Assembly: GCA_911728435.2 (NCBI GenBank)
Contig: OU452205.1
Coordinates: 1-64,000 of the forward strand
Direction: 5' to 3'
Origin: Apoderus coryli
Taxonomy: Eukaryota; Arthropoda; Insecta; Coleoptera; Attelabidae
Length of the DNA stretch: 64,000 nucleotides
Numbering within the stretch: position 1 is the stretch's first letter; each line of letters begins with the position of its first letter. The notes beneath the pieces are model-generated. The model saw nothing but the letters and a program-made list of their open reading frames with translations. It was not told the origin of the DNA and ran no database searches. A program made the translations under genes and the position numbers. Of the stretch, positions 1 to 11,000 are shown piece after piece.

Positions 1-250
1 AAAATTTAACAAAATATTGAACAAATCGTTTTGTAAAGTGGGGCCGGTAAATTGTACATCATGTAGTGACAATCCGCTGTCGCTCTTCATCGAACCGTCA
101 AAAACAACGCGAACTTTAGTTGTGCAACTACCTTCGCGAACCACAGCATGATGTGGCAAATAATAGTTGAGTTCTTCAGTTCCCGGTGCATCTATAATTT
201 TAGTCATGTGCCCTAGAGCTTCATACTCCTTCATGAATTGCTTATGCAAG
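1..250 (-). pseudogene. BEL/Pao retrotransposon pol fragment
   Basis: Read on the minus strand, this stretch is one open frame running off the window edge. It contains motifs typical of the start of the BEL/Pao reverse transcriptase: EYEALGHM, YYLPHHAVVRE, TTKVRVVFDGS, SGLSLHD and GPTLQNDLFNILL. The order and spacing match Pao-type pol just upstream of the RT palm. The fragment stops at about 243-254, where it passes into satellite DNA through the shared bases tgcaagttatagtg, so the join looks like illegitimate recombination at microhomology. The rest of pol, if present, lies left of the window. It is a truncated relic in the part seen here. Confidence 0.85.
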
Positions 251-3200
251 TTATAGTGAGTATATACGTTTTATTGCCCATGTTGTTATCTAACTCACTC
301 TGAAAGCCCGTTATGGCAGGCTCAATAGTTTCGGAGTTACTATTTTTTCACCATCAGGAGGGTTTTGGCTGCTATCTTTTGAGGCTTTGGTACGCCCCTG
401 CGACGGTCTGCAAGTGATAGCGAGTATATACATTATATTGCCCATGTTGTTATCTAACCAATTCTGAAAGGCCGATATGGCAGGCTTAATAGTTTCGGAG
501 TAATTATTTTTTCACCATCAGGAGGGTTTTGGCTGCTATCTTTTAAAGCTTTGGTACGCCCCTGCGACGGCCTGCAAGTTATAGTGAGTATATACGTTTT
601 ATTGCCCATGTTGTTATCTAACTCACTCTGAAAGCCCGATATGGCAGGCTCAATAGTTTCGGAGTTATTAGTTTTTCACCATCAGGAGGGTTTTGGCTGC
701 TATCTTTTGAGGCTTTGGTACGCCCCTGCGACGGCCTGCAAGTGATAGCGAGTATATACATTATATTGCCCATGTTGTTATCTAACCAATTCTTAAAGGC
801 AGATATGGCAGGCTTAATAGTTTCGGAGTAATTATTTTTTCACCATCAGGAGGGTTTTGGCTGCTATCTTTTAAAGCTTTGGTACGCCCCTGCGACGGCC
901 TGCAAGTTATAGTGAGTATATACGTTTTATTGCCCATGTTGTTATCTAACTCACTCTGAAAGCCCGATATGGCAGGCTCAATGGTTTCGGAGTTATCAAG
1001 TTTTTACCATCAGGAGGGTTTTGGCTGCTATCTTTTGAAGCTTTGGTACGCCCCTGCGACGGCCTGCAAGTGATAGTGAGTATATACGTAATATTGCCCA
1101 TGTTGTTATCTGATCAATTCTGAGAGGATGACATGGCAGGCTCAATAGTTTCGGAGTAATTATTTTTTCACCATCAGGAGGGTTTTGGCTGCTATCTTTT
1201 GAAGCTTTGGTACGCCCCTGCGACGACCTGCAAGTGGTAGTGAGTATATACGTAATATTGCCCATTGTGTTATTTGATCAATTCTGAAAGGATGACATGG
1301 CAGGCTCAATAGTTTCGGAGTTATCAAGTTTTTACCATCAGGAGGGTTTTGGCTGCTATCTTTTGAGGCTTTGGTACGCCCCTGCGACGGCCTGCAAGTG
1401 ATAGTGAGTATATACGTTATATTGCCCATGTTGTTATCTGATCAATTCTGAAAGGATGACATGGTAGGCTCAATAGTTTCGGAGTAATTATTTTTTCACC
1501 ATCAGGAGGGTTTTGGCTGCTATCTTTTGAAGCTTTTGTACGCCCCTGCGACGGCCTGCAAGTGATAGCAAGTATATACGTTATATTGCCCATGTTGTTA
1601 TCTAACCAATTCTGCAAGGCCGATATGGCAGGCTCAATAGTTTCGGAGTTATCAATTTTTCACCATCAGGAGGGTTTTGGCTGCTATCTTTTAAAGCTTT
1701 GGTACGCCCCTGCGACGGCCTGCAAGTGATATCGAGTATATACATTATATTGCCCATGTTGTTATCTAACCAATTCTGAAAGGCCGATATGGCAGGCTCA
1801 ATAGTTTCGGAGTAATTATTTTTTCACCATCAGGAGGGTTTTGGCGCTATCTTTTAAAGATTTGGTACGCCCCTGCGACGGCCTGCAAGTGATAGCAAGT
1901 ATATACGTTATATTGCCCATGTTGTTATCTAACCAATTCTCTTTTGTTTTTGTTTAACTGTAAATAAAATAATGTACTATGAAAAATTTTGGTTTTATTA
2001 CACTCTAAAAGTCTATCCATCCATTGTCTGTGTGATATGTGGCGCCATCTGTTGAAAAAGGGTGGAACTAAGACAAGCCAGATTATAGGATTCTGTATCT
2101 AGATTTTCACAACTGTGGCGCCATCCCTTGCAAATAGCGGAACTAAGCCAAAACAGATTATGGGTTTCTGTTTCTAGACACCCAAAGCTTTGAGCGTTAG
2201 TCACGAGATGGCGCCATAGTCGACTTTTTTTCGCTCTGTTGTAAAACAGTATACCATCAGATGTTGCTGGTTCTAGAAAGCCCGATATGGCAGGCTCAAT
2301 AGTTTCGGAGTTATCAAGTTTTTACCATCAGGAGGGTTTTGGCTGCTATCTTTTGAGGCTTTGGTACGCCCCTGCGACGGCCTGCAAGTGATAGCGAGTA
2401 TATACATTATATTGCCCATGTTGTTATCTAACCAATTCTGAAAGGCCGATATGGCAGGCTCAATAGTTTCGGAGTAATTATTTTTTCACCATCAGGAGGG
2501 TTTTGGCTGCTATCTTTTAAAGCTTTGGTACGCCCCTGCGACGGCCTGCAAGTGATAGCGAGTATATACATTATATTGCCCATGTTGTTATCTAACCAAT
2601 TCTGAAAGGCCGATATGGCAGGCTCAATAGTTTCGGAGTAATTATTTTTTCACCATCAGGAGGGTTTTGGCTGCTATCTTTTGAGGCTTTGGTACGCCCC
2701 TGCGACGGCCTGCAAGTGATATCGAGTATATACATTATATTGCCCATGTTGTTATCTAACCAATTCTGAAAGGCCGATATGGCAGGCTTAGTAGTTTCGG
2801 AGTAATTATTTTTTCACCATCAGGAGGGTTTTGGCTGCTATCTTTTGAGGCTTTGGTACGCCCCTGCGACGGCCTGCAAGTGATATCGAGTATATACATT
2901 ATATTGCCCATGTTGTTATCTAACCAATTCTGAAAGGCCGATATGGCAGGCTTAGTAGTTTCGGAGTAATTATTTTTTCACCATCAGGAGGGTTTTGGCT
3001 GCTATCTTTTGAGGCTTTGGTACGCCCCTGCGACGGCCTGCAAGTGATATCGAGTATATACATTATATTGCCCATGTTGTTATCTAACCAATTCTGAAAG
3101 GCCGATATGGCAGGCTTAATAGTTTCGGAGTAATTATTTTTTCACCATCAGGAGGGTTTTGGCTGCTATCTTTTAAAGCTTTGGTACGCCCCGGCGACGG

Positions 3201-5053
3201 CCTGCAAGTGATAGCAAGTATATACGTTATATTGCCCATGTTGTTATCTAACCAATTCTCTTTTGTTTTTGTTTAACTGTAAATAAAATAATGTACTATG
3301 AAAAATTTTGGTTTTATTCAACTCTAAAAGTCTATCCATCCATTGTCTGTGTGATATGTGGCGCCATCTGTTGGAAAAGGGTGGAACTAAGACAAGCCAG
3401 ATTATAGGATTCTGTATCTAGATTTTTACAGCTGTGGCGCCATCCCTTGGAATATAGCGGAACTAAGCCAAAACAGATTATAGGTTTCTGTTTCTAGACA
3501 CCCAAAGCTTTGAGCGTTAGTCACGAGATGGCGCCATAGTCGACTTTTTTTTCGCTCTGTTGTAAAACAGTATACTATCAGATGTTACTGGTTCTAAAAA
3601 GCCATAGTCGACTTTTTTTTCGCTCTGTTGTAAAACAGTATACCATCAGATGTTGCTGGTTCTAGAAAGCCCGATATGGCAGGCTCAATAGTTTCGGAGT
3701 TATCAAGTTTTTACCATCAGGAGGGTTTTGGCTGCTATCTTTTGAGGCTTTGGTACGCCCCTGCGACGGCCTGCAAGTGATAGCGAGTATATACATTATA
3801 TGGCCCATGTTGTTATCTAACCAATTCTGAAAGGCCGATATGGCAGGCTCAATAGTTTCGGAGTAATTATTTTTTCACCATCAGGAGGGTTTTGGCTGCT
3901 ATCTTTTAAAGCTTTGGTACGCCCCTGCGACGGCCTGCAAGTGATAGCGAGTATATACATTATATTGCCCATGTTGTTATCTAACCAATTCTGAAAGGCC
4001 GATATGGCAGGCTCAATAGTTTCGGAGTAATTATTTTTTCACCATCAGGAGGGTTTTGGCTGCTATCTTTTGAGGCTTTGGTACGCCCCTGCGACGGCCT
4101 GCAAGTGATATCGAGTATATACATTATATTGCCCATGTTGTTATCTAACCAATTCTGAAAGGCCGATATGGCAGGCTTAATAGTTTCGGAGTAATTATTT
4201 TTTCACCATCAGGAGGGTTTTGGCTGCTATCTTTTGAGGCTTTGGTACGCCCCTGCGACGGCCTGCAAGTGATATCGAGTATATACATTATATTGCCCAT
4301 GTTGTTATCTAACCAATTCTGAAAGGCCGATATGGCAGGCTTAATAGTTTCGGAGTAATTATTTTTTCACCATCAGGAGGGTTTTGGCTGCTATCTTTTA
4401 AAGCTTTGGTACGCCCCGGCGACGGCCTGCAAGTGATAGCAAGTATATACGTTATATTGCCCATGTTGTTATCTAACCAATTCTCTTTTGTTTTTGTTTA
4501 ACTGTAAATAAAATAATGTACTATGAAAAATTTTGGTTTTATTCAACTCTAAAAGTCTATCCATCCATTGTCTGTGTGATATGTGGCGCCATCTGTTGGA
4601 AAAGGGTGGAACTAAGACAAGCCAGATTATAGGATTCTGTATCTAGATTTTCACAGATGTGGCGCCATCCCTTGGAATATAGCGGAACTAAGCCAAAACA
4701 GATTATGGGTTTCTGTTTCTAGACACCCAAAGCTTTGAGCGTTAGTCACGAGATGGCGCCATAGCCGACTTTTTTTTTCGCTCTGTTGTAAAACAGTATA
4801 CCATCAGATGTTACTGGTTCTAAAAAGCCATAGTCGACTTTTTTTCGCTCTGTTGTAAAACAGTATACCATCAGATGTTGCTGGTTCTAGAAAGCCCGAT
4901 ATGGCAGGCTCAATAGTTTCGGAGTTATCAAGTTTTTACCATTAGGAGGGTTTTGGCTGCTATCTTTTGAGGCTTTGGTACGCCCCTGCGACGGCCTGCA
5001 AGTGATAGCGAGTATATACATTATATTGCCCATGTTGATATCTAACCAATTCT
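243..5053. repeat. Satellite array 1 (about 164-bp monomer with spacer modules)
   Basis: A tandem array with a period of about 164 bp. Each monomer carries the landmarks gatatggcaggct, caatagtttcggagt, ccatcaggagggttttggc, tacgcccctgcgacggcc and attgcccatgttgttatct. About 22 monomers are present in blocks of roughly 10, 6, 5 and 1. The blocks are separated by a different module at about 1938-2277, 3257-3666 and 4482-4893 that begins cttttgtttttgtttaactg and carries ggcgccat boxes. Short minus-strand open frames recur (containing CRPSQGRTKASKDSSQNP), but 164 is not a multiple of three and the frames break at each unit, so they are not genes. The array ends at 5053, fused to gypsy pol. Confidence 0.95.
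1938..2277. repeat. Satellite spacer module, short form
   Basis: A non-monomer segment inserted between monomer blocks. It starts cttttgtttttgtttaactg, continues with aaataaaataatgtactatg, has three ggcgccat palindromes (near 2041, 2115 and 2211) and ends with ctggttctagaaagcc. The same module recurs at about 3257, 4482, 16607, 17306, 18200, 19588, 20814 and 21480. This copy and those at 20814 and 21480 lack the internal duplication of about 68 bp (ccatagtcgact to ggttctaaaaag) found in the others. It always re-enters the monomer at the same point, so module plus monomers behave as one higher-order unit. Confidence 0.85.
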
Positions 5054-7174
5054 CTTTGCCATTTGGTTTGAAGAACGCCACACAAACATTTCAACGATAC
5101 ATGGACTACATTTTCCGCAGCTTAGATTTCGTATTCGTATACATAGATGACATTTTGATAATGTCAGAAAACGAAGCTCAACACCGAGATCATATTCGTC
5201 AAGTTTTTCAACTACTATCAGACAACAACTTATCGATCAACGTTGCCAAATGTACCTTTGGACAGTCAACAGTGAAATTCCTTGGTTACCAGATCTCCAA
5301 CGAAGGATTCCTGCCTAATACTGAACGTGTCGAAGCTATTATGAACTTTCCACCTCCGTCAACAGTCAAAGAAATGCGACGATTTTTGGGCATGTTCAAC
5401 CATTATCGTTCATGCATCAAAAACGCAGCACTTCTACAACTTCCATTAACGAATTATTTAAAGAACTCAAAGAAAAACGACAAAACACCAATTATCATGA
5501 CACCAGAAGCCACTGCAGCATTTCAATCCTGCAAACAAACCTTATCCGATGTCACACACACGAGCTATCCAGCACCAAACTCATCCATAGTTCTAATCAC
5601 TGATGCCTCTACAAACGCCATTGGAGCAGCACTCGAGCAACTGGAGAAGGATATATGGAAGCCGATAGGATTCTTCTCCAGAAAACTCTCAGCCACCGAA
5701 ACCAGATACAGTACGTATGACCGCGAGTTGCTTGCGATCTTCGCTGCTGTCCGCCACTTTCACCATCTACTTGAAGGCCGACCATTCCTCATCAAGACTG
5801 ATCACAAACCTCTAACGTACGCATTCCAACAGAAACTCAGTAAAGCTTCCGAACGTCAGCTCCGTCAACTGGATTATATCTCACAATTCAGTACAGACAT
5901 AGTCTACGTAAAAGGTGAAGAAAACATCGTAGCAGATGCTCTTTCCAGAATCAGCACAATCAACATCCCAACAGTTCTGAATCCAGAAACAATACATCGA
6001 CATCAGCGAGATGACCAAGAACTTTTACAATTACTCAACGACAATCAATCTTCATTGAAACTCAACAGACTGACTTTTGACAATGACATAAAAATTTATT
6101 GTGATCTTCAACCGGACGAGTACGACCTTACTTACCTAACTCACTCAGACGGATTGCTTTCAATGTAATACATAATCTTTCACATCCAGGCAAAAACATT
6201 ACATCTCGGCAGCTTCGAGAAAAAATACATCTGGCCTGGAATCAAGAAACCTTACTTACCTAACTCACTCAGACGGATTGCTTTCAATGTAATACATAAT
6301 CTTTCACATCCAGGCAAAAACATTACATCTCGGCAGCTTCGAGAAAAAATACATCTGGCCTGGAATCAAGAAAGATTTCAATACATGGTCCAAACAATGC
6401 ATTCCTTGTCAACGTTCCAAAGTACAAAGACACACAAAAATTCAACCAAATCACATAAAAATGCCCGATGATCGATTCAAACACATTCATCTTGACATTA
6501 TCATGTTACCAGATATCAAGGGATTCACTTCACCATATCACCCACAATCAAATGGTATGATTGAACGCTGGCATCGAACACTAAAATCAGCACTGATGTG
6601 TTCCCCAAAGCCTTGGATTGAAATATTATCCACTGTCCTACTCGGATTACGAACAAGTCTCAAAGAAGACATTCATGCATCTCCGGCAGAAATGTTGTAT
6701 GGAACAACATTGAGAGTGCCTGGAGAATTCTTTACCAATACAGAACAAGCAGCCAACCCTCAAATTTTCCTAGAAAAACATCGAGAGTTCATGAGGGGTC
6801 TGCGACCATCACCGACAGCGCACCATCAAAAAGCTAAAGTTTTTATTGCCAAAGATCTTCAGACATGCTCTCACGCATTCATACGAAGTGATCATGTAAA
6901 AGCTCCTTTAGAGCCACCCTATAGAAGACCGTATAAAATTCTTAAACGTATAACAGACATTCTTTATCAACTAGACGTCAACGGAACATCTAAAAACATT
7001 AACATAGACAGACTAAAACCTGCTTTTATCACAAAAACAGACAACACGAACACAGACAACTCTCAACCTACTTCTACGGACACAATTCCAGATCATCAAT
7101 GGTCTGCAACAACAGACAAACCACTTAGAACTTACAGCAACAAGAAAAAAGTCACAATCAAACTTCCCGCTTGA
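4975..7174 (+). pseudogene. Ty3/gypsy pol, 5'-truncated and rearranged
   Basis: The coding region opens inside the reverse transcriptase. PFGLKNATQTFQRYMD and the catalytic YIDDILIMS lie near 5060-5165. RNase H follows (TDASTNAIGAALEQ near 5600; YDRELLAIFAAVRHF near 5720; DHKPLTYAF near 5800). The frame stops at 6168. A direct duplication of about 124 bp (from about 6126 and again from 6250) covers the integrase zinc-binding region (HPGKNITSRQLREKYIWPG) and shifts the frame. The integrase resumes at 6461-7174, but the catalytic core is gone: HIHLDIIMLP is joined to SPYHPQSNGMIERWHR, so the second acidic residue and about 60 neighbouring residues are missing. The N-terminal part (gag, protease, RT fingers) is replaced by satellite, so the element cannot be autonomous. 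Confidence 0.92.
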
Positions 7175-7480
7175 TTGGACTTGGGGGGAGTACTGTGGCG
7201 ATCACGCCGCCGACTGACATTTGCAGACATACTTCTGTCGCTTCTGACTTGCTACTCCGTGCTAAATCGACAAAATAACACTAGTGACAGAAAAGGAAAA
7301 AGGAACAGGAGATTACTTCGCGCGTTTTTCCAGCTTCAACAACATGTTTATTGTTCACAATTAAATGCTTTAAAAATCAATATAATAATATTAAGTTTGT
7401 TGAATAAAGTTTATTTGAGTGTATTAAAACAATTGACAAATCATTTCCCACTATAAAATACAGACTACATATAGCACAAT
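7175..7480 (+). repeat. Probable 3' LTR region of the gypsy fragment
   Basis: Directly after the integrase stop comes a purine-rich stretch, ggacttggggggag (about 7178-7191), that resembles a polypurine tract. It is followed by tactgtggcgatcacgccgc, a plausible LTR start. An AATAAA signal lies at about 7403, as expected in an LTR. With no 5' LTR in the window to compare, the right border cannot be set. I place it loosely before the foldback element at 7581. Confidence 0.5.
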
Positions 7481-7580
7481 AGCTATAACATAGTCGTGGG
7501 TGCTGGCATCTGGCAGTCGATGACCGTGGTTCGGAATCCACGCTAAACTGTAGGTCCATGTTAACACAAAAAACAAGTAA

Positions 7581-7703
7581 CCAAAATATGCTGGCTGTAT
7601 TACCTTAGATGTAAAGGACAATAATAGGGAAAAAAATTGTGATTTATCAACTCTACGTTAATTCATAATTTACATCTAAGGTAATACAGCCAGCGTATTT
7701 TGG
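7581..7703. repeat. Foldback (inverted-repeat) element
   Basis: Two 34-bp arms at 7581-7614 and 7670-7703 are reverse complements with one mismatch; the left arm contains gctggctgtattacctta. They enclose a 55-bp loop. Part of the arm (gctggctgt) occurs once more near 7724. It lies between the gypsy remnant and the Rad50 start, about 350 bp upstream of the Rad50 ATG. It could be a small MITE or a stem-loop in the promoter region; no target duplication is obvious. Confidence 0.75.
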
Positions 7704-8048
7704 AGAGAGAAAGAGGAACACCTAACGCTGGCTGTTTGCTATTAATAAGCAGGAAGCCTTATAATGGGAAGAAGAAGAGTGAATATCAATATCAGCCAAT
7801 AAACAAACTGAAGTTCTTTGTCAATATGTCAAAGAAGTAATTCCCGCTTGCGTCAAAATTTACCAATCATAACAATTCTAAACATTGCATGTCGCGCCAA
7901 ATTCTACCAATCATTGGCGATCATAACAATTTTAGACATTTCATTATTTCATTTTGTATTTAGCTATCATAGATCATAGGTGTAACGGCTTCTTAGAAGT
8001 AAAAGTAAAATACCACTTTTTTAAAGACTTTTTACTATAATTGTTCAA

Positions 8049-11000
8049 ATGGCACTATTACAACAGCTCCATATTAGAGGCATACGAAGTTTTGGACCAG
8101 AGGACGAAGCCAAAATCAAGTTCACGACTCCTTTAACGTTAATATTAGGACAAAATGGCTGCGGTAAAACCACCATCATCGAGGCACTAAAATTTGGTCT
8201 TAGTGGAGAAGTACCTGCAGGCACGGGATATGGTGGTGGATTTGTAAATGATCCATTATTATCAAATAGAAATTCTACAAAAGGTAATGTATTCAAAACT
8301 CCTAAGTAGTAGTAGTATTTATTTGCACATAAAAAATAATGTTTTACAATAACTTTGCTTACTCTACTAAGATTAGACTCGTAAGTTTTAAGTAAATGAT
8401 TTTATTCATATTTTGGGACTATTGCATAGAAATAAAGTCCTCTTAGGTATCTAGTCTGCTTGAAGAAGATCGAAAGCGGATTTTTTTTAGTTATATATTT
8501 TATTCTAATCTGTTTCTACAGGGTGTCCGTGGGTGGAGCATATAAGAGGAAAACTTTTTTATTTTTCATTTTACAACAAAAAGTAATTCTTTATAAAAAG
8601 TAGTACCTATAGGGTGTTAATAAATTAGGAATTTCCTCAAGAGAGAAGTACTTACTATTATATTATTATTTTTATCCAAAATGTTATGAGTTATTCATAA
8701 ACTTAAATACAACTTTTTAAATGAAAATCGAATTCCTATTTAAAACATACTCCCATGATTCGTTTTGCTCATTGAGTTCATGCATTGCTTCTTATATGCG
8801 CTCTTTTATATTTTCCTGTCGTGTGGCAGGTTGTCTGAAGAAACCTTTTCTTTTAAGGCATCCCACAAAAAGTCCAATAATGTTTGGTCAAGCGATGTAG
8901 CTGGGGATAATTGATTGGGCCAAACCTCCCTATCCATCTTTCGCCAAATATCAAGTATGTCAAAACTATCTGAGCGATAAATATATGAGTTTAGCGGAAA
9001 AGTGTGTGGAGGTGGGAATATAGTAGCTATGTAGAATATTTTTCTTAATATTAGAATATTTGTATTTAGACTTTATATTAGGCTTATAAATAACTTTGTT
9101 TTATAACATTTTTCATAAAAGTAATAAATAATACTATTTCTCTCTTGAGGAAATTTCTAAAATCTAAAAATAAAGAATTTTTCCTCTTGTGTACTTGTGT
9201 ACATCCACCGACATCCTGTATACCTTCCCCTGTTTCTGAATAAAATATGTATTTTTTGACACTATTTCTTAGGTTCCGTTAAAGTTCGTTTCAAAGATGC
9301 TAAAGGAGAATACATTACTGTACATAGAGCTGTGGAGGCTCTTATTAAAGGCTCCACTGGGAAGTTAACTTTCAAGAATTTGTTGGCCACAGCTAGGTGG
9401 GAGAGCGCGGACCATTCCAATTTTCAAGATATTTCAAGTAAGTGTCAAACAGTGGAGTGGAAGTAGATAAATATATTTACCATATTCGTTTATTGTGATC
9501 AGGCAGATGCGCTGACGTAGAAGCATACTGCACGCAAAAATTGAACGTTTCCAAGGCTATATTGAACAATGTTATCTTTTGTCATCAAGAAAATGCCTCG
9601 TGGCCTTTAGACGAGGGCAAAAAAGTTAAGGAAAAGTTTGATGAGATATTTGGTGCTACAGAATACAACAAAGCTGTAGAAAGGTTTCGCAAATTGATAA
9701 AATCGAATCAAGGACAAATTAAAATTTTAACGTTAGAGTTCGAGAGCAAAAAAAAGGTAAGAGATAAGATATAAATGTTGGTTATTTTTTGTTCGCATCA
9801 CTTTCTGCATTGCATTTGTATATTTTTGTATTTTTGAGAATACCTACACAGAATATCGTCTTGTGAAACTTACTTATTCCAATTTATAAAGTAGTTTTAC
9901 TACCTTTTATGTATATTAACTTAACTTTTTTGCTGTATGTTATGAAGATGATTTTTTAGGGGTGCCTGCTTCTTTTCTCAAACTATCGTAACACAAAACG
10001 AATCCTTCACTTGAGCAAAAACTACTTAATTTTATTTTTATGTTGTTATAAAGTACGCGAATTCGTACACTCCTTATTATTGTTCTTTTGTAGTTCTCTG
10101 TCTTATTGTTATTGTAATAATTATTGTGTTTTTTTTAATTGTTATTGTTATAACAAATAATTTAAGGCACACACCAAACCTATTGTTATGACAAAAAAAA
10201 AAATGTAAAAATATACAGTGTACATCATCAAAAGATAGTAAATAATGCATTGACGCATAAAAATTGACTCTTTTGTAGGACAAACAATATGCCGAAAAGA
10301 AGTTACAAAGTCTGGAAATAATTAAAGGGAAATTAGAAGGAATCGCTGATAAAATGAAGGCAATTGAGGCCGAAAAAAAACCAATCGAGGACAGAATGAC
10401 TGAAATTTTTGAATTAGAAGATCTATTGAGTGCCTTACAACAGGAACTAGTATCTAAGGAGACATCATTAAAAGGTGATCTATTTTGAACTAATATTTTT
10501 ATTTCAAATAAACTTATGTAAGTTTTTTCCTCAGAATTAACGAAACAGGAAAATTCGTTAAAGTCGTCAATAATTAACCTGTTCGAGGGAACAGATTTGG
10601 AGTTAGATAACGAAATTAGCTCCTTTGAACAGACGCAGGAAAATTTGAAATCGTCCATAAGTAGTATGGAAGTTAAACAAATGGAAATTGAAAAGAAATT
10701 GGTGGAAACAACTAGAGATTTGCAGAGAATGCAAGTCAAACTGGGAAAACTGAATGAAGAAGAGAACCAGTATAAAAAGAAAGTTGAGGAGCGAAGAATT
10801 ATGATCGAAACGGCTAGAGAAAATTTGAATATATTGGGTTCATCCAGCAGGGATGATACTAGCATGGTGAAAATGTTAAAATTGGAACTGATATCAATGG
10901 AAGACCAATTTAATAAGTTCAAAGAGGTAAAATGTTATTTTTTATTTTTGTACAAGAATTCATGGGTTTAAACGATTCTTGGCAATCATAAAGCAGACAA

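Noticed and set aside
996..1617. Repeated minus-strand frames of 60-90 codons in the satellite (CRPSQGRTKASKDSSQNP)
   Set aside because: They follow the 164-bp monomer, which is not a multiple of three, change frame from unit to unit and have no start or domain logic.
243..5053. CRISPR-like array
   Set aside because: The repeat units are whole 164-bp satellite monomers without unique spacers, in an insect genome.
7500..7560. tRNA-like sequence gtggttcggaatccacg
   Set aside because: It has one base too many for the B box and no cloverleaf can be drawn.
10077..10922. 281-codon minus-strand frame across Rad50 exons 4-5
   Set aside because: It is antisense to coiled-coil codons (Lys/Glu-rich reads as Phe/Leu/Ser-rich) with no domain.
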